DNA of 64,000 nt from Novosphingobium sp. FSW06-99 (GCF_001519065.1 NZ_KQ954254.1:127420-191419); one strand, 5' to 3'. Counted from the stretch's first letter, positions 37,405-45,249 are shown. Notes: generated by a model from the sequence alone, not told the origin. Numbers and translations are program-made.

Positions 37405-37934
37405 ACCAGCGGGTCCGCGCTTATGGTCGGGCGCCATTCCATCAGGCGATAGGGCCCGTCTTCGCTGACATCGCGAAATCCCAACCGTTCGTACAGCCGC
37501 TGCGCCGGGTTGAATTTCTCGACATGCACGCTGACCGAGCGGTTGCTGGCCTGTGCCATCGTGAACAGCGCCTGGAACAGCGCCGCACCGATGCCGCGCC
37601 CGCGTCGGTCGGGCAACAGCCCCACATCGACCACGCGGATGTCCGATCCGCCATGGTACAGGTAGATTCGCCCGATGCGATCGCCCGCGCCATCGGCAAT
37701 CACCAGAAATGCCGCATCGTGATAGGCAGACCGGTAATGCCGCCGCTGCAGCGTGAACTGTTGCGTCAGAAAATCCGTCTTGGCCGCTTCGGACCATTCG
37801 GTCAGCGGCGCCAGTTCATCCCAGCGCATCGAAACGTACAAATCGCGCAGAAAGCCGATGTCGTCATCGGTTTCGGGGCGAAATGTCAGGCCCAGCGCGC
37901 GCAACGCTGCATCGGGAACAAATGGTTGCGTCAT
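37395..37934 (-). CDS. GNAT-family N-acetyltransferase
   Basis: 179 residues. The acetyl-CoA loop is LLPDRRGRGIGAALFQALF (Q/RxxGxG/A) after the central strand IRVVDVGLL; VEKFNPAQRLYERLGF near the C-terminus is the usual GNAT end. The substrate is unknown. It is separated from the first tail-collar gene by a strong hairpin. Start at MTQPFVPDAALRALGLTFRPET; an open extension upstream would run through the hairpin. Confidence 0.85.
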   Translation of the reverse strand: MTQPFVPDAALRALGLTFRPETDDDIGFLRDLYVSMRWDELAPLTEWSEAAKTDFLTQQFTLQRRHYRSAYHDAAFLVIADGAGDRIGRIYLYHGGSDIRVVDVGLLPDRRGRGIGAALFQALFTMAQASNRSVSVHVEKFNPAQRLYERLGFRDVSEDGPYRLMEWRPTISADPLVQL

Positions 37935-37955
37935 GGCGCCCCTTTGCGACGGGTG

Positions 37956-37982
37956 CGGGCCCGGACAAAGTGTCCGGGCCCG
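37956..37982. terminator. Strong 12-bp hairpin between tail-collar and GNAT genes
   Basis: CGGGCCCGGACA, loop AAG, TGTCCGGGCCCG: a perfect 12-bp stem with 3-base loop in the 72-base gap. No U tract follows on either strand, so it may act as a terminator of the tail-collar transcript, an attenuator or a mRNA stabiliser. Confidence 0.6.
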
Positions 37983-38006
37983 ATGTTGGTCCAACTTGCG
38001 CCCCGC

Positions 38007-38549
38007 TCAATTGAACGTCGGGTACGTGCCATAGAGCGCGATGCAGAAATTCACCGCCAGGTACGGCTGGCGATTTTCGTGGGGTACGTTGCCGCCGCCT
38101 GCTTGCGTGCCGATGGTCAGCGGGCTGAGCGTGGTGTTGGGCGCGGCATCGGAAAAGGCCTTGACCGAAGAGCCGCTGACCGAGACCAGGCCGTCGGTCA
38201 CCGAGGTTGAGGCAGCGCCCGGCCCCTGCGTGCTGGGGTTGCTGGTCGAGGCAATGCCGGCCTGCAAGGTATGGCCATGCGTCGGCACATTGCTGGTGGT
38301 CAGGGCGACGGATTCGCTGCCGCTGGGCACCCCGACCGCACTGGCACTGTCTGCACCGATCGGCGCACGCGATGTCAGCAGCGGCAGATTGAAATTGGAC
38401 GTTCCGTTGCCGCCATAGAGCGTGCCGAGCAGCGAATAGAGCGCGCTGTACTGGCTGATCGACAGTGACTGGCCACTGCAGAAAGCCCACTGGTACGGGG
38501 CAAAATTGAAACCGAACAGGCGAATCTCGCCCAGAAAAGGGTCGGCCAT
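38007..38549 (-). CDS. Phage tail-collar domain protein, copy 1
   Basis: 180 residues. Opens with GEIRLFGFNFAPYQWAFCSGQSLSISQYSALYSLLGTLYGGNG, the tail-collar signature of microcystin-dependent-protein (MdpB) type proteins, and ends LAVNFCIALYG. The middle is Thr/Ser/Gly-rich with HGHTLQA. Not accompanied by other phage genes. Related to the two copies upstream; spacing 14 bases from copy 2. Secretion route and role unknown. Confidence 0.85.
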   Translation of the reverse strand: MADPFLGEIRLFGFNFAPYQWAFCSGQSLSISQYSALYSLLGTLYGGNGTSNFNLPLLTSRAPIGADSASAVGVPSGSESVALTTSNVPTHGHTLQAGIASTSNPSTQGPGAASTSVTDGLVSVSGSSVKAFSDAAPNTTLSPLTIGTQAGGGNVPHENRQPYLAVNFCIALYGTYPTFN

Positions 38550-38563
38550 GACAAAAATGCTCC

Positions 38564-39100
38564 TCAGTTGCGGGGCGGGTACACGCCCACCCAGGCGATG
38601 ATGAAGTTGAGCGACAGCGTGGGCATCAGGTTGCTGTGCGGCAGGCCCTGGCCGCCACCGCCCGGGATCGATGCGGGGCTGAGCGCGGTCATCGTCGGAT
38701 TGGCGCTGACCGGCTCATAGGCCGTATAGCCCGTGCCGACCGTGGCGAGCGTCACGCTCGGCCCCGGATTGGCTGCGGTGGCGCCGGCGGTGGTGGCATT
38801 GAAGGGGTGGGTGTGGAGCGGGATGGAGGACACCGTCAGCGCAACTTGCGTTTCACCACCGGTCGATCCGAGCGGGCGGGCGGTCAGGCCAGGGCCCGTG
38901 CCGGTGTGCACCGGCACGCGATTGCGCAGATCGGGCACCGCGAAATTCGTCGTCCCGTCGCCGCCATATGTCGTTCCGATCAGGGCAAACAGCGCCTGAT
39001 AGTTGCTGATTGCCAGCAATGACCCGTCGCACAGGTGATATCCGGTCGGAATCCGGGTGCACGGCCACAGGCGAATCTCGCCAATGTAGGGTTCGGTCAT
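38564..39100 (-). CDS. Phage tail-collar domain protein, copy 2
   Basis: 178 residues with the same architecture as its neighbours: N-terminal GEIRLWPCTRIPTGYHLCDGSLLAISNYQALFALIGTTYGGDG, a variable Ala/Gly/Thr middle with PLHTHPF, and C-terminal LSLNFIIAWVGVYPPRN. Sequence divergence from the other two copies is large outside the ends. Middle gene of the tandem trio. The conserved His-x-His could bind metal; not established. Confidence 0.85.
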   Translation of the reverse strand: MTEPYIGEIRLWPCTRIPTGYHLCDGSLLAISNYQALFALIGTTYGGDGTTNFAVPDLRNRVPVHTGTGPGLTARPLGSTGGETQVALTVSSIPLHTHPFNATTAGATAANPGPSVTLATVGTGYTAYEPVSANPTMTALSPASIPGGGGQGLPHSNLMPTLSLNFIIAWVGVYPPRN

Positions 39101-39203
39101 CGATAAATCCTCTCGTCAATGCGATGAAGACGTCTGTCTTGTGTTGAGGCGCTTGCCGGCACCTGTGTCGGTCTGTGCGGCAAACGGTCGAAGATCGCGC
39201 AAG

Positions 39204-39740
39204 TCAGTTGCGTGACGGGAAATAGCCGGTCAGCGCGATGCAGAAATTCACCGTCAGGAAGGGCTGCATGTTGTCATGCGGCTGGTTGCCACCGATCGGC
39301 AGAACCGTGGTCGATGCGAGCGGCACCGCCGGGCTGGGCGTGGCATAGAGCGCCGTGGTTGCCGTGGTGGGCACCCCGGCCAGGACATGGTTCGGCGCGC
39401 TCGGCTTGTCGCCCGCAGACCCCAGCACGTTGACCGGGTGCGTATGCGGGGGCAACTGGCCGCTGAGCAGCGTCACCGTTTCCGAGCCTCCGCTTTCCCC
39501 GTTGACATACGGCGAAAGACCGGGCGGCGGTGTGCCAATGGTGGAATCCACCGGCGTGCGCCCGCGCAAGTCGGGCAAGCCGAACGTACGGATACCGTCG
39601 CCGCCATAGGACGTGCCGATGAGCGCAAACAGGGCAGTATTTTGCTGGATCGTCAAAAGCTGGCCGTTGCACTGCGCCCATCCCTTGGGGGCAAATCCGA
39701 ACGCATTCATCCTGATTTCGCCCACGAATTGATCAGTCAT
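39204..39740 (-). CDS. Phage tail-collar domain protein, copy 3
   Basis: 178 residues: GEIRMNAFGFAPKGWAQCNGQLLTIQQNTALFALIGTSYGGDGI, a Gly/Pro/Ser middle with PPHTHPV, and FLTVNFCIALTGYFPSRN at the end. First gene of the tail-collar trio, 103 bases upstream of copy 2. Start at MTDQFVGEIRMN is fixed by the shared N-terminus; an ATG four codons further upstream is less typical. The promoter should lie in the 373-base divergent gap beyond. Confidence 0.85.
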   Translation of the reverse strand: MTDQFVGEIRMNAFGFAPKGWAQCNGQLLTIQQNTALFALIGTSYGGDGIRTFGLPDLRGRTPVDSTIGTPPPGLSPYVNGESGGSETVTLLSGQLPPHTHPVNVLGSAGDKPSAPNHVLAGVPTTATTALYATPSPAVPLASTTVLPIGGNQPHDNMQPFLTVNFCIALTGYFPSRN

Positions 39741-40113
39741 CGGGTTCTCCATCGATTCGTTCGCGAATTCGCCGATTTTGGGCGGATTGCGCGTCTTGAC
39801 GTCGATTGTTCGGAACGAACCGATCGAGCGCGGTACTAAGGGCTATTCCGATTTTGTGACCTTTAAAAGAACTGATTTGGATAAATTTCTGCATGCTCAA
39901 ATATGTGCACTGCACAATCGGCATGAGATCTGCCGCAGGTGCGATCGTGGCAATCATCCGCTCGGTTCTTTCGGCGTATTGTGGTTCGTGCTAGGGCCCT
40001 GTTCGCGGTGTGTGCAAGCATTCTCCTGCCAATGGCGGGATGCAGGCACCGGAAACACTTTACCGGGGCGGCGCGTTTTTTCGACGACTGGCCTGGTTCG
40101 CAACAGGACACGC
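39741..40113. other. Divergent intergenic region between tail-collar and cysteine-rich genes
   Basis: 373 bases without a supportable gene. The left half is AT-richer (around 39840-39910) and likely holds promoters for both directions. It contains the inverted repeat GTTCGGAACGAAC (39808-39820). No hairpin terminator or precursor-like frame seen. Confidence 0.5.
39808..39820. promoter_or_regulatory. Short inverted repeat, weak operator candidate
   Basis: GTTCG, spacer GAA, CGAAC, 68 bases upstream of the tail-collar copy 3 start. Symmetric and in a divergent promoter region, but short. Confidence 0.3.
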
Positions 40114-40881
40114 ATGATGGATGGCGCAGCGCAACACCGGGTCGATCCGCTGGCCTATCGCGTGGGCGGGGCGACGGTTGGCGAAAATCTGGCCCGCGCG
40201 GTGGCGGCGGGTCGGTTGGTCGCGCATGACGATGGCACCTGGGAACTGCGCCTGGGGATGGGGACGCCCGGCCGCTGGCTGACCAACGGTCGGTCGTGGG
40301 ATGTGCCCTGCCGGTCGATGAATCGGTTTGTGTTCAACCTCGCCTATGGCCGCAGGCAAGTGCCCTGGCACTGCCGCAACTGCTACAAGGTGAAGATCCA
40401 GCCGCGCAGCCTGCGCCAGTTGCTGGCGGTGCGGCGTCTGTTTGACGCGGTGCAATGGGCGACCAAGTGCGGCCTCGATATCGCGACCTGGGCCGGGCGG
40501 GGGGTCTATGGCGGGTTCGTCTATTGCGATGGGCTCGAGGTGGCGCGACGGGCCTGGCATGCGCTGCGCGCGCAAGTCGACGCGGCGCCGCAGTTGGGGC
40601 CCGACGTGCCGATGCGGATAAAGCGCGGCTGCACCGACTATGAAATGGCCTGTGGGCCCTCGGACCGGTACCGGTTCGATCCCGCGCAGGAAGCCGTCGA
40701 ACGCTGGCTGGTGGCACGGTTGCGTCCCGCCCCGCCGCAGCGCGAGGTGCCGATGCGCATGGCGATCCTGGACTGGGCCAAATTCGCTTTCCAGATCGGT
40801 GACGAAACCTATCGCGATGTCGTCGGCCCGCAAGATCCGCATCCCGGCACAGTCGCCTACGATCCCGGGCCACCGGTATAA
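40114..40881 (+). CDS. Unrecognised cysteine-rich protein upstream of the precursor
   Basis: 255 residues (a second ATG directly follows the first). I do not recognise a family. Visible features: C-x2-C in VPWHCRNCYKVKIQPRSLRQL, further Cys in WATKCGLDI, FVYCDGLEV, and a pair in IKRGCTDYEMACGPSD. These six or more Cys, with conserved-looking Tyr and Trp, suggest a metal or Fe-S site. No signal peptide or membrane helix. It lies 136 bases upstream of the candidate lasso precursor on the same strand, so it may be a tailoring or regulatory protein of that system. Confidence 0.6.
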   Translation: MMDGAAQHRVDPLAYRVGGATVGENLARAVAAGRLVAHDDGTWELRLGMGTPGRWLTNGRSWDVPCRSMNRFVFNLAYGRRQVPWHCRNCYKVKIQPRSLRQLLAVRRLFDAVQWATKCGLDIATWAGRGVYGGFVYCDGLEVARRAWHALRAQVDAAPQLGPDVPMRIKRGCTDYEMACGPSDRYRFDPAQEAVERWLVARLRPAPPQREVPMRMAILDWAKFAFQIGDETYRDVVGPQDPHPGTVAYDPGPPV

Positions 40882-41017
40882 GCCGACCGGACAGTCCGGC
40901 ACAGTCGCCATCGCCGTATTATTGCACCATTTTGACAACAAATCGCGTGGTCAGGCCGGACTTGTCAGACGATTTACAGCGCCCTATGAGTAGAGCGACA
41001 AGCGGAGAGCGAACGTC

Positions 41018-41209
41018 ATGACCACCGAACCTGAAGCCTGTCCGGCCGATACAGCGACATTGCCCGGTTCGCGATGCGTGGCCGGTGCGCGCCCCGTCTG
41101 GGAAACGCCCGAACTGATCGACGTCAGCGTCGCCACATCGACCCAGACCTATATTCAGGACCACCCGCCGCACGATTCGACCACGACATTTCTTGGCCAG
41201 CATTCCTGA
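41018..41209 (+). CDS. Candidate lasso-peptide precursor
   Basis: 63 residues. The leader has W28-x-x-P31-x-L33 (VWETPELIDV), matching the Y/WxxPxL element that PqqD-like B1 proteins bind. T40 could be the usual Thr at -2, giving a 22-residue core from T42 with an isopeptide ring to D48 (7 residues); alternatively the core starts at S41 (ring S41-D48, 8 residues). The core includes YIQDHPPHDSTTTFLGQHS and ends in Ser63, as in paeninodin, whose C-terminal Ser is phosphorylated by the cluster kinase. The start follows GGAGAG with good spacing. The cyclase gene begins 30 bases later. Confidence 0.7.
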   Translation: MTTEPEACPADTATLPGSRCVAGARPVWETPELIDVSVATSTQTYIQDHPPHDSTTTFLGQHS

Positions 41210-41239
41210 TCCGTTCGTGCCTTTGGCAAGGGATGGGGA

Positions 41240-43168
41240 ATGGCGTTTGCGGGCAGCCTGGCGCTGCATGACGGTGCATTGCCGCAATCCGATCGGATCT
41301 GGCTGGAGCGGCGGTTTGGCAACGATACCGGTAGCGACGCCGGTCTTGCGCTGAGCGCAGGTCCATTGGCCGCTGCGGACCCGGTGCAAACCGGTCTGGC
41401 GCGGTCGGGGCGGGGCTTGCTTGCGTTTGTCGGCTACCTTGCGCATGGCGCCGACCTGGCATCGGCATTGGGGGCGCCGCGCGCAGCGCAGACGGGCCTG
41501 GGCCCGGCTGACCTGGATGCGGCGCTGGCGCTTGCCGCGTTCGAACGCTGGGGCCTTGATGCGGCGTCGCGGCTGGAGGGTGGATTTGCCCTCGTCTGGT
41601 GGCAACCGCACCAGCGGCAGATGGTGTTGATGACGGACATCATGGGGCAGCGGCCAATCTATGCCTGCCTGGAACGCGGGATCCTGCGTTTTGCCACAAG
41701 CCTGCCACTGTTGCTGGGTTGGCCGGGCGTGCCGCTCGATATCGATGCCGCGCACATGGCCGGCGAACTGGCCGGTCTGCGCTCGGCGCCCGCCAGCCGC
41801 ACGCATTTCAGCGCCATCGCGCCGATTCCGGCGGCCAGCCTGTGGTCGATCGCGCGCGGGCAGATTGCGCGGCAGCGTTATTGGCGCATCGACCCGGATC
41901 GGCGCAGCCAGGTTCGCCGGGCCGACGATGCGGCAGAAGCGGTGCGCACTTTGCTTGACCGTGCGGTGGCGGGCTGTCTGCCGCACGATGGCCCGATCGT
42001 GGCACAGATGTCCGGTGGGCTCGATTCGACCGCAGTTGCCACCAGCGCGGCCCGACAGATCGGATCGCGCATGCTCGATACGGTCACCACCGTCTATGAC
42101 AACCAGCCCCTTGCGGCCTATGATCAGCGCCATTTCTTTGCCGACGAACGCGCGCATGCCGAAGCGATCGCGGCGATCCACGGCAATATCCGCGCCCATT
42201 TCGTCGAAGGCGGCGGGCCGCATCGCTACGAGACGGAGCTCGATGCGATGTTCGCGCTGAGCGGCGCCCCCCGGCCCAATATGGCGCCCTTTCTATGGTA
42301 CCAGTCATCGTTCGACCATGTGCGGGCGATGGGCGCACGGGTGCTTCTCAAAGGCCAGCTCGGCAATGTCGTGTTGAGCTGGGGCGGGGCCGAATCGCGC
42401 ACCGAGATCATCCGTGCCATGCCGGTGCTGCGCCGCCTGTCCGAAGCGCGGGCATGGTCGGCAGGGCAAGGTCTGGCGCCGCTGCGGCTGATGCTGTCGT
42501 GGGGGATCGGGCCGCTGCTGTCGCCACGATTGCGCGCCGTGCTGGAGCGCTGGCGCAAGCGCGGCGGGGCCGAAGCGCTGTGGCCTGCCGGTCCGGTCAG
42601 CGTCACCCCGCTGGCGCCCATGGCTGACGATCTGATCGCCCCGGGGCGGGGCGCCGACTGGTTTGCCGAAGCCAGATCCGGTTCGGTGCGCGATTGGCGG
42701 TTGGCCCTGCTGGCGCTGAACCAGTGCATGGGCGAATCCTTTCACCGGGGCGATCTGCTGGCCGGGCTGGAACGACGCCATCCCTTTGCCGACCGGGGCC
42801 TGCTGGAATTCTGCTTTGCCCTGCCCGATGATCACTATGTGCGCGGCGGTGTAGATCGGTATCTGGCGCGCCGGGTGCTGGCCGACCGGCTGCCGCCCCG
42901 GGTGTTGACCGAACGGCGCAGCGGCCTGCAGGCGCATGACCAGCCCGCGATCCTGCGTCGCCGACGCAGGCAGGTGATCGCCGGGGTCGAGGCGCTTGCC
43001 GAGGGAGGACTGGCGGGCGACTATATCGATGTGCCGCGGTTGAAGACGATGGTTCGCAACTGGCCCGAAACCGACGCGGGGTTGCACTGGGGCTATTGGG
43101 CGCCGCTCTATCGCGCGTGGCACTATGCAGGTTTCCTGAGCTGGGTCGAACGCGGCTGCCCGGCCTGA
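41240..43168 (+). CDS. Asparagine-synthetase-like lasso cyclase (C protein)
   Basis: 642 residues. The N-terminal glutaminase-like domain starts MAFAGSLALHDG and lacks the catalytic Cys2 of true AsnB, so it cannot use glutamine; this is typical of lasso macrolactam synthetases. The synthetase domain has the PP-loop SGGLDST (258-264), which adenylates the ring Asp/Glu for attack by the core N-terminus. Translational context: GGATGGGG precedes the ATG, 30 bases after the precursor. Its stop abuts the convergent sulfotransferase stop with no spacer. A second, Cys2-containing AsnB at 49.2 kb belongs to the EPS locus. Confidence 0.88.
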   Translation: MAFAGSLALHDGALPQSDRIWLERRFGNDTGSDAGLALSAGPLAAADPVQTGLARSGRGLLAFVGYLAHGADLASALGAPRAAQTGLGPADLDAALALAAFERWGLDAASRLEGGFALVWWQPHQRQMVLMTDIMGQRPIYACLERGILRFATSLPLLLGWPGVPLDIDAAHMAGELAGLRSAPASRTHFSAIAPIPAASLWSIARGQIARQRYWRIDPDRRSQVRRADDAAEAVRTLLDRAVAGCLPHDGPIVAQMSGGLDSTAVATSAARQIGSRMLDTVTTVYDNQPLAAYDQRHFFADERAHAEAIAAIHGNIRAHFVEGGGPHRYETELDAMFALSGAPRPNMAPFLWYQSSFDHVRAMGARVLLKGQLGNVVLSWGGAESRTEIIRAMPVLRRLSEARAWSAGQGLAPLRLMLSWGIGPLLSPRLRAVLERWRKRGGAEALWPAGPVSVTPLAPMADDLIAPGRGADWFAEARSGSVRDWRLALLALNQCMGESFHRGDLLAGLERRHPFADRGLLEFCFALPDDHYVRGGVDRYLARRVLADRLPPRVLTERRSGLQAHDQPAILRRRRRQVIAGVEALAEGGLAGDYIDVPRLKTMVRNWPETDAGLHWGYWAPLYRAWHYAGFLSWVERGCPA

Positions 43169-44008
43169 TCACAGGTAACCCATGCGCGCCATCATCGCCC
43201 CGTGCATGGCCTCGATCCGCCCCACCTGATCGCGTGTCAGGCTGGTGCGCCAGCCGCCGGCGCGGCCCCGACGGAAAAATGTCGAGGCGTGGCGTGGCCG
43301 CTCGAAAAAGCCGGTCCGCGCTTCGGCGGCCTGGAGGCGATCGAAGCGGGTGGATGCCACCGCCCGGTCGATCAGCGCGGCCGTCGCAGGCAGGTCGAGA
43401 TAGGCCGCGATCCGTGTGAGCGCGGCGACCGGGTCGCCGAGCAGGTCTTCGTATCGCTGCACCAGCGCGGGTCGGCCCGGCGCATCGAGCCACGATGCGA
43501 CATGCGCGCTCCAGTTCAGCAGGCACTGGGGCAACTGCATGGTGATGCCCTGTGCCTGACCAGCCAGTATGATCGCGGGGCGTTCCATCGATGCGACCTG
43601 GTCGTCGATCGTGATCCCGGCATGGTGCGCCAGCGATGGCACGATATCGCGCGGATCACGCACGAGATAGACCGTGCCGAGTGTCACGTGAGGGGGGAAC
43701 AGCGGCTCGCCCGCGGGGGTCAGGGTCCAGCCATCGTGGACCTTGCGCAACAGCGGTTCGCTGGAACGGGCGGCCTGTGCCTCGTAGAACCGGGGACGCA
43801 GCGCGGCGATCTGTTCATGCGGCAGATCGCTTGAATCGACCGCCAGTTCGTTGTCGAATTCCATGCGGCTGCAACAGATCGGGACCTGGTTCAGCCGGTC
43901 GTCGCCAAGGTCGGGCACGGCGCCATCATGCGCAAGGCTCCACAGCGCCAGACGCAGCCACGTGTTGCCCGATTTGGGATACGAGGCAATCCAGTAATAA
44001 CCGCCCAT
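43169..44008 (-). CDS. Sulfotransferase
   Basis: 279 residues. Canonical PAPS 5'-phosphosulfate loop SYPKSGNTW (9-17) and 3'-phosphate motif YLVRDPRDIVPSL (about 113-125); the C-terminal FFRRGRAGGWRTSLT also fits the family. It transfers sulfate from PAPS to a hydroxyl, probably a Tyr, Ser or Thr of the peptide or its added sugar; acceptor inferred from the neighbourhood. Its start overlaps the kinase stop by one base (TGATG), so kinase and sulfotransferase are coupled. Confidence 0.85.
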   Translation of the reverse strand: MGGYYWIASYPKSGNTWLRLALWSLAHDGAVPDLGDDRLNQVPICCSRMEFDNELAVDSSDLPHEQIAALRPRFYEAQAARSSEPLLRKVHDGWTLTPAGEPLFPPHVTLGTVYLVRDPRDIVPSLAHHAGITIDDQVASMERPAIILAGQAQGITMQLPQCLLNWSAHVASWLDAPGRPALVQRYEDLLGDPVAALTRIAAYLDLPATAALIDRAVASTRFDRLQAAEARTGFFERPRHASTFFRRGRAGGWRTSLTRDQVGRIEAMHGAMMARMGYL

Positions 44009-44952
44009 CAGACACCGGCGCGCGCATCAAGACCGCCCAGCCGCGCGACCAGGTCGTCGAGCCCGGCAAAGTCCTGGACCCGCCTGATGCGCAAATGCTG
44101 CTCGATGCCCGCGGCGGCCCGTGCCGCGCGCGCGAGCACGCTGTCGCCCGGCGCGCTGATCCGGGCGAGATAGCGATGGCGATAGATATTGCCCGACATC
44201 TGCATGACCGCCTCCATGCCGCGCAAGGTGCGCCATTCGCCGTGGCGCGGATCGTTGACCCAGCCAAGGTGGACCACCGTGCGCACGCGCAAGGGCGCGT
44301 CGGACCCGGCATCATCGAGCGGCAGGATGAATTTCTCCAGCTTTGACGTCACTCGTTCCAGCCCGTCACTTGGCAGGTCCAGGCCGTGCAGGGATTCGCC
44401 CCACAGCTTGATTCGCGCCAGACCGGGCAAGACCGTTACGATGCCATCGTCGGCGATGCGCAGCACCGCGATGTCATCGCCAAGGACCTGGTGCCCGGCG
44501 CGGCGGAACGCGGCCGCCAGCGTCGATTTGCCGACGCCCGAAGGGCCGGCCAGCGCGATCACGCCGGGCCCGTTTTGACCATCGACCCTGACGCAGGCGG
44601 CATGCAGCGGCAGCAGCCCGCGCCGATAGCACAGCAGGCTGAACGTGGTGCCGAACAGGAATGCGCGGATTGCCGGGTCTGTGGCCGATAGCGCAGGGTG
44701 CACCGTGATCACCCGCGCTGCGGCGTCGAGGTGGAACGTCGCCACTCCTTCGATTTCGTGTCGGCAGGCGCCGTCTTCGCCGATCTGCAGCAGCGCCCCG
44801 ACATGGATCGGGTTGTCGAGCCTGTCGGGCACCGCGCCGAGGCGGATGACCAGATCGACCCCGGCGGCGGGATCGCCCTGCCAGGGGTGCAATTCAGGCA
44901 GCACAATCTCGCTGCGCACGCGCCAGCCGCACAGGCCCTGGTCGGCCAGCAC
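44008..44952 (-). CDS. HPr-kinase-like lasso precursor kinase
   Basis: 314 residues. C-terminal kinase domain: conserved His in LLPLHAACVRV (117), Walker A GPSGVGKST (136-144) and HQVLGDDIAVL with D159/D160, as in HPr kinase/phosphorylase. No HPr or PTS genes are near. Kinases of this kind in lasso loci (PadeK for paeninodin, ThcoK) phosphorylate the C-terminal Ser of the precursor; the candidate precursor here ends in Ser. It starts 3 bases after the PqqD gene stop and overlaps the sulfotransferase start. Confidence 0.85.
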   Translation of the reverse strand: MLADQGLCGWRVRSEIVLPELHPWQGDPAAGVDLVIRLGAVPDRLDNPIHVGALLQIGEDGACRHEIEGVATFHLDAAARVITVHPALSATDPAIRAFLFGTTFSLLCYRRGLLPLHAACVRVDGQNGPGVIALAGPSGVGKSTLAAAFRRAGHQVLGDDIAVLRIADDGIVTVLPGLARIKLWGESLHGLDLPSDGLERVTSKLEKFILPLDDAGSDAPLRVRTVVHLGWVNDPRHGEWRTLRGMEAVMQMSGNIYRHRYLARISAPGDSVLARAARAAAGIEQHLRIRRVQDFAGLDDLVARLGGLDARAGV

Positions 44953-44955
44953 GGA

Positions 44956-45249
44956 TCAGGCCCGGAATTCGACCAGCGCGCGCGCGGCCAGTTTGTCCAG
45001 CAGCGCCAGTGTGTCGGCCTCGATCCGAGCGGGATCACCGTCATAGTGCTCGGCGAGACCGGTGCACAACGCTGCCACCGTCACACCGTCGCCCAGCCGC
45101 CGCCACACTTCGCTGCCGACTGCGTTCAATCCGAAATAGAGACCGTCATCGATGCTCATCAGCACCACTTCGCCCTCAATCTCCACCGATGGCTTGGCCG
45201 GATTGGGACGCACGAACGTGGCAAGAGTGATAGCGGGTGCTTTGGTCAT
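44956..45249 (-). CDS. PqqD-like lasso B1 protein (leader-binding)
   Basis: 97 residues. RiPP recognition element fold: EGEVVLMSIDDGLYFGLNAVGSEVWRRLGDG is the PqqD-type strand-helix core, followed by helices containing DKLAARALVEF. B1 binds the leader (the WETPEL region of the precursor) and brings it to B2 and the kinase. First gene of a three-gene minus-strand block, 3 bases before the kinase. In most proteobacterial lasso clusters B1 is next to B2; here they are far apart. Confidence 0.87.
   Translation of the reverse strand: MTKAPAITLATFVRPNPAKPSVEIEGEVVLMSIDDGLYFGLNAVGSEVWRRLGDGVTVAALCTGLAEHYDGDPARIEADTLALLDKLAARALVEFRA

Noticed and set aside
37024..37797. 257-codon minus-strand frame across the 37105 and GNAT genes
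   Set aside because: No domain, overlaps two better-supported genes.
38007..39740. Prophage
   Set aside because: Only collar-domain proteins are present; no capsid, terminase, integrase or lysis genes.
39990..40000. CTAGGGCCCTG shared with the end of the nucleotidyltransferase gene (about 32118) as island-flanking direct repeats
   Set aside because: An 11-base match is expected by chance in 64 kb of GC-rich DNA; one copy is part of a coding end.
40932..40937. TTGACA upstream of the lasso precursor as a -35 box
   Set aside because: No -10-like hexamer at 16-18 bases; not supportable.
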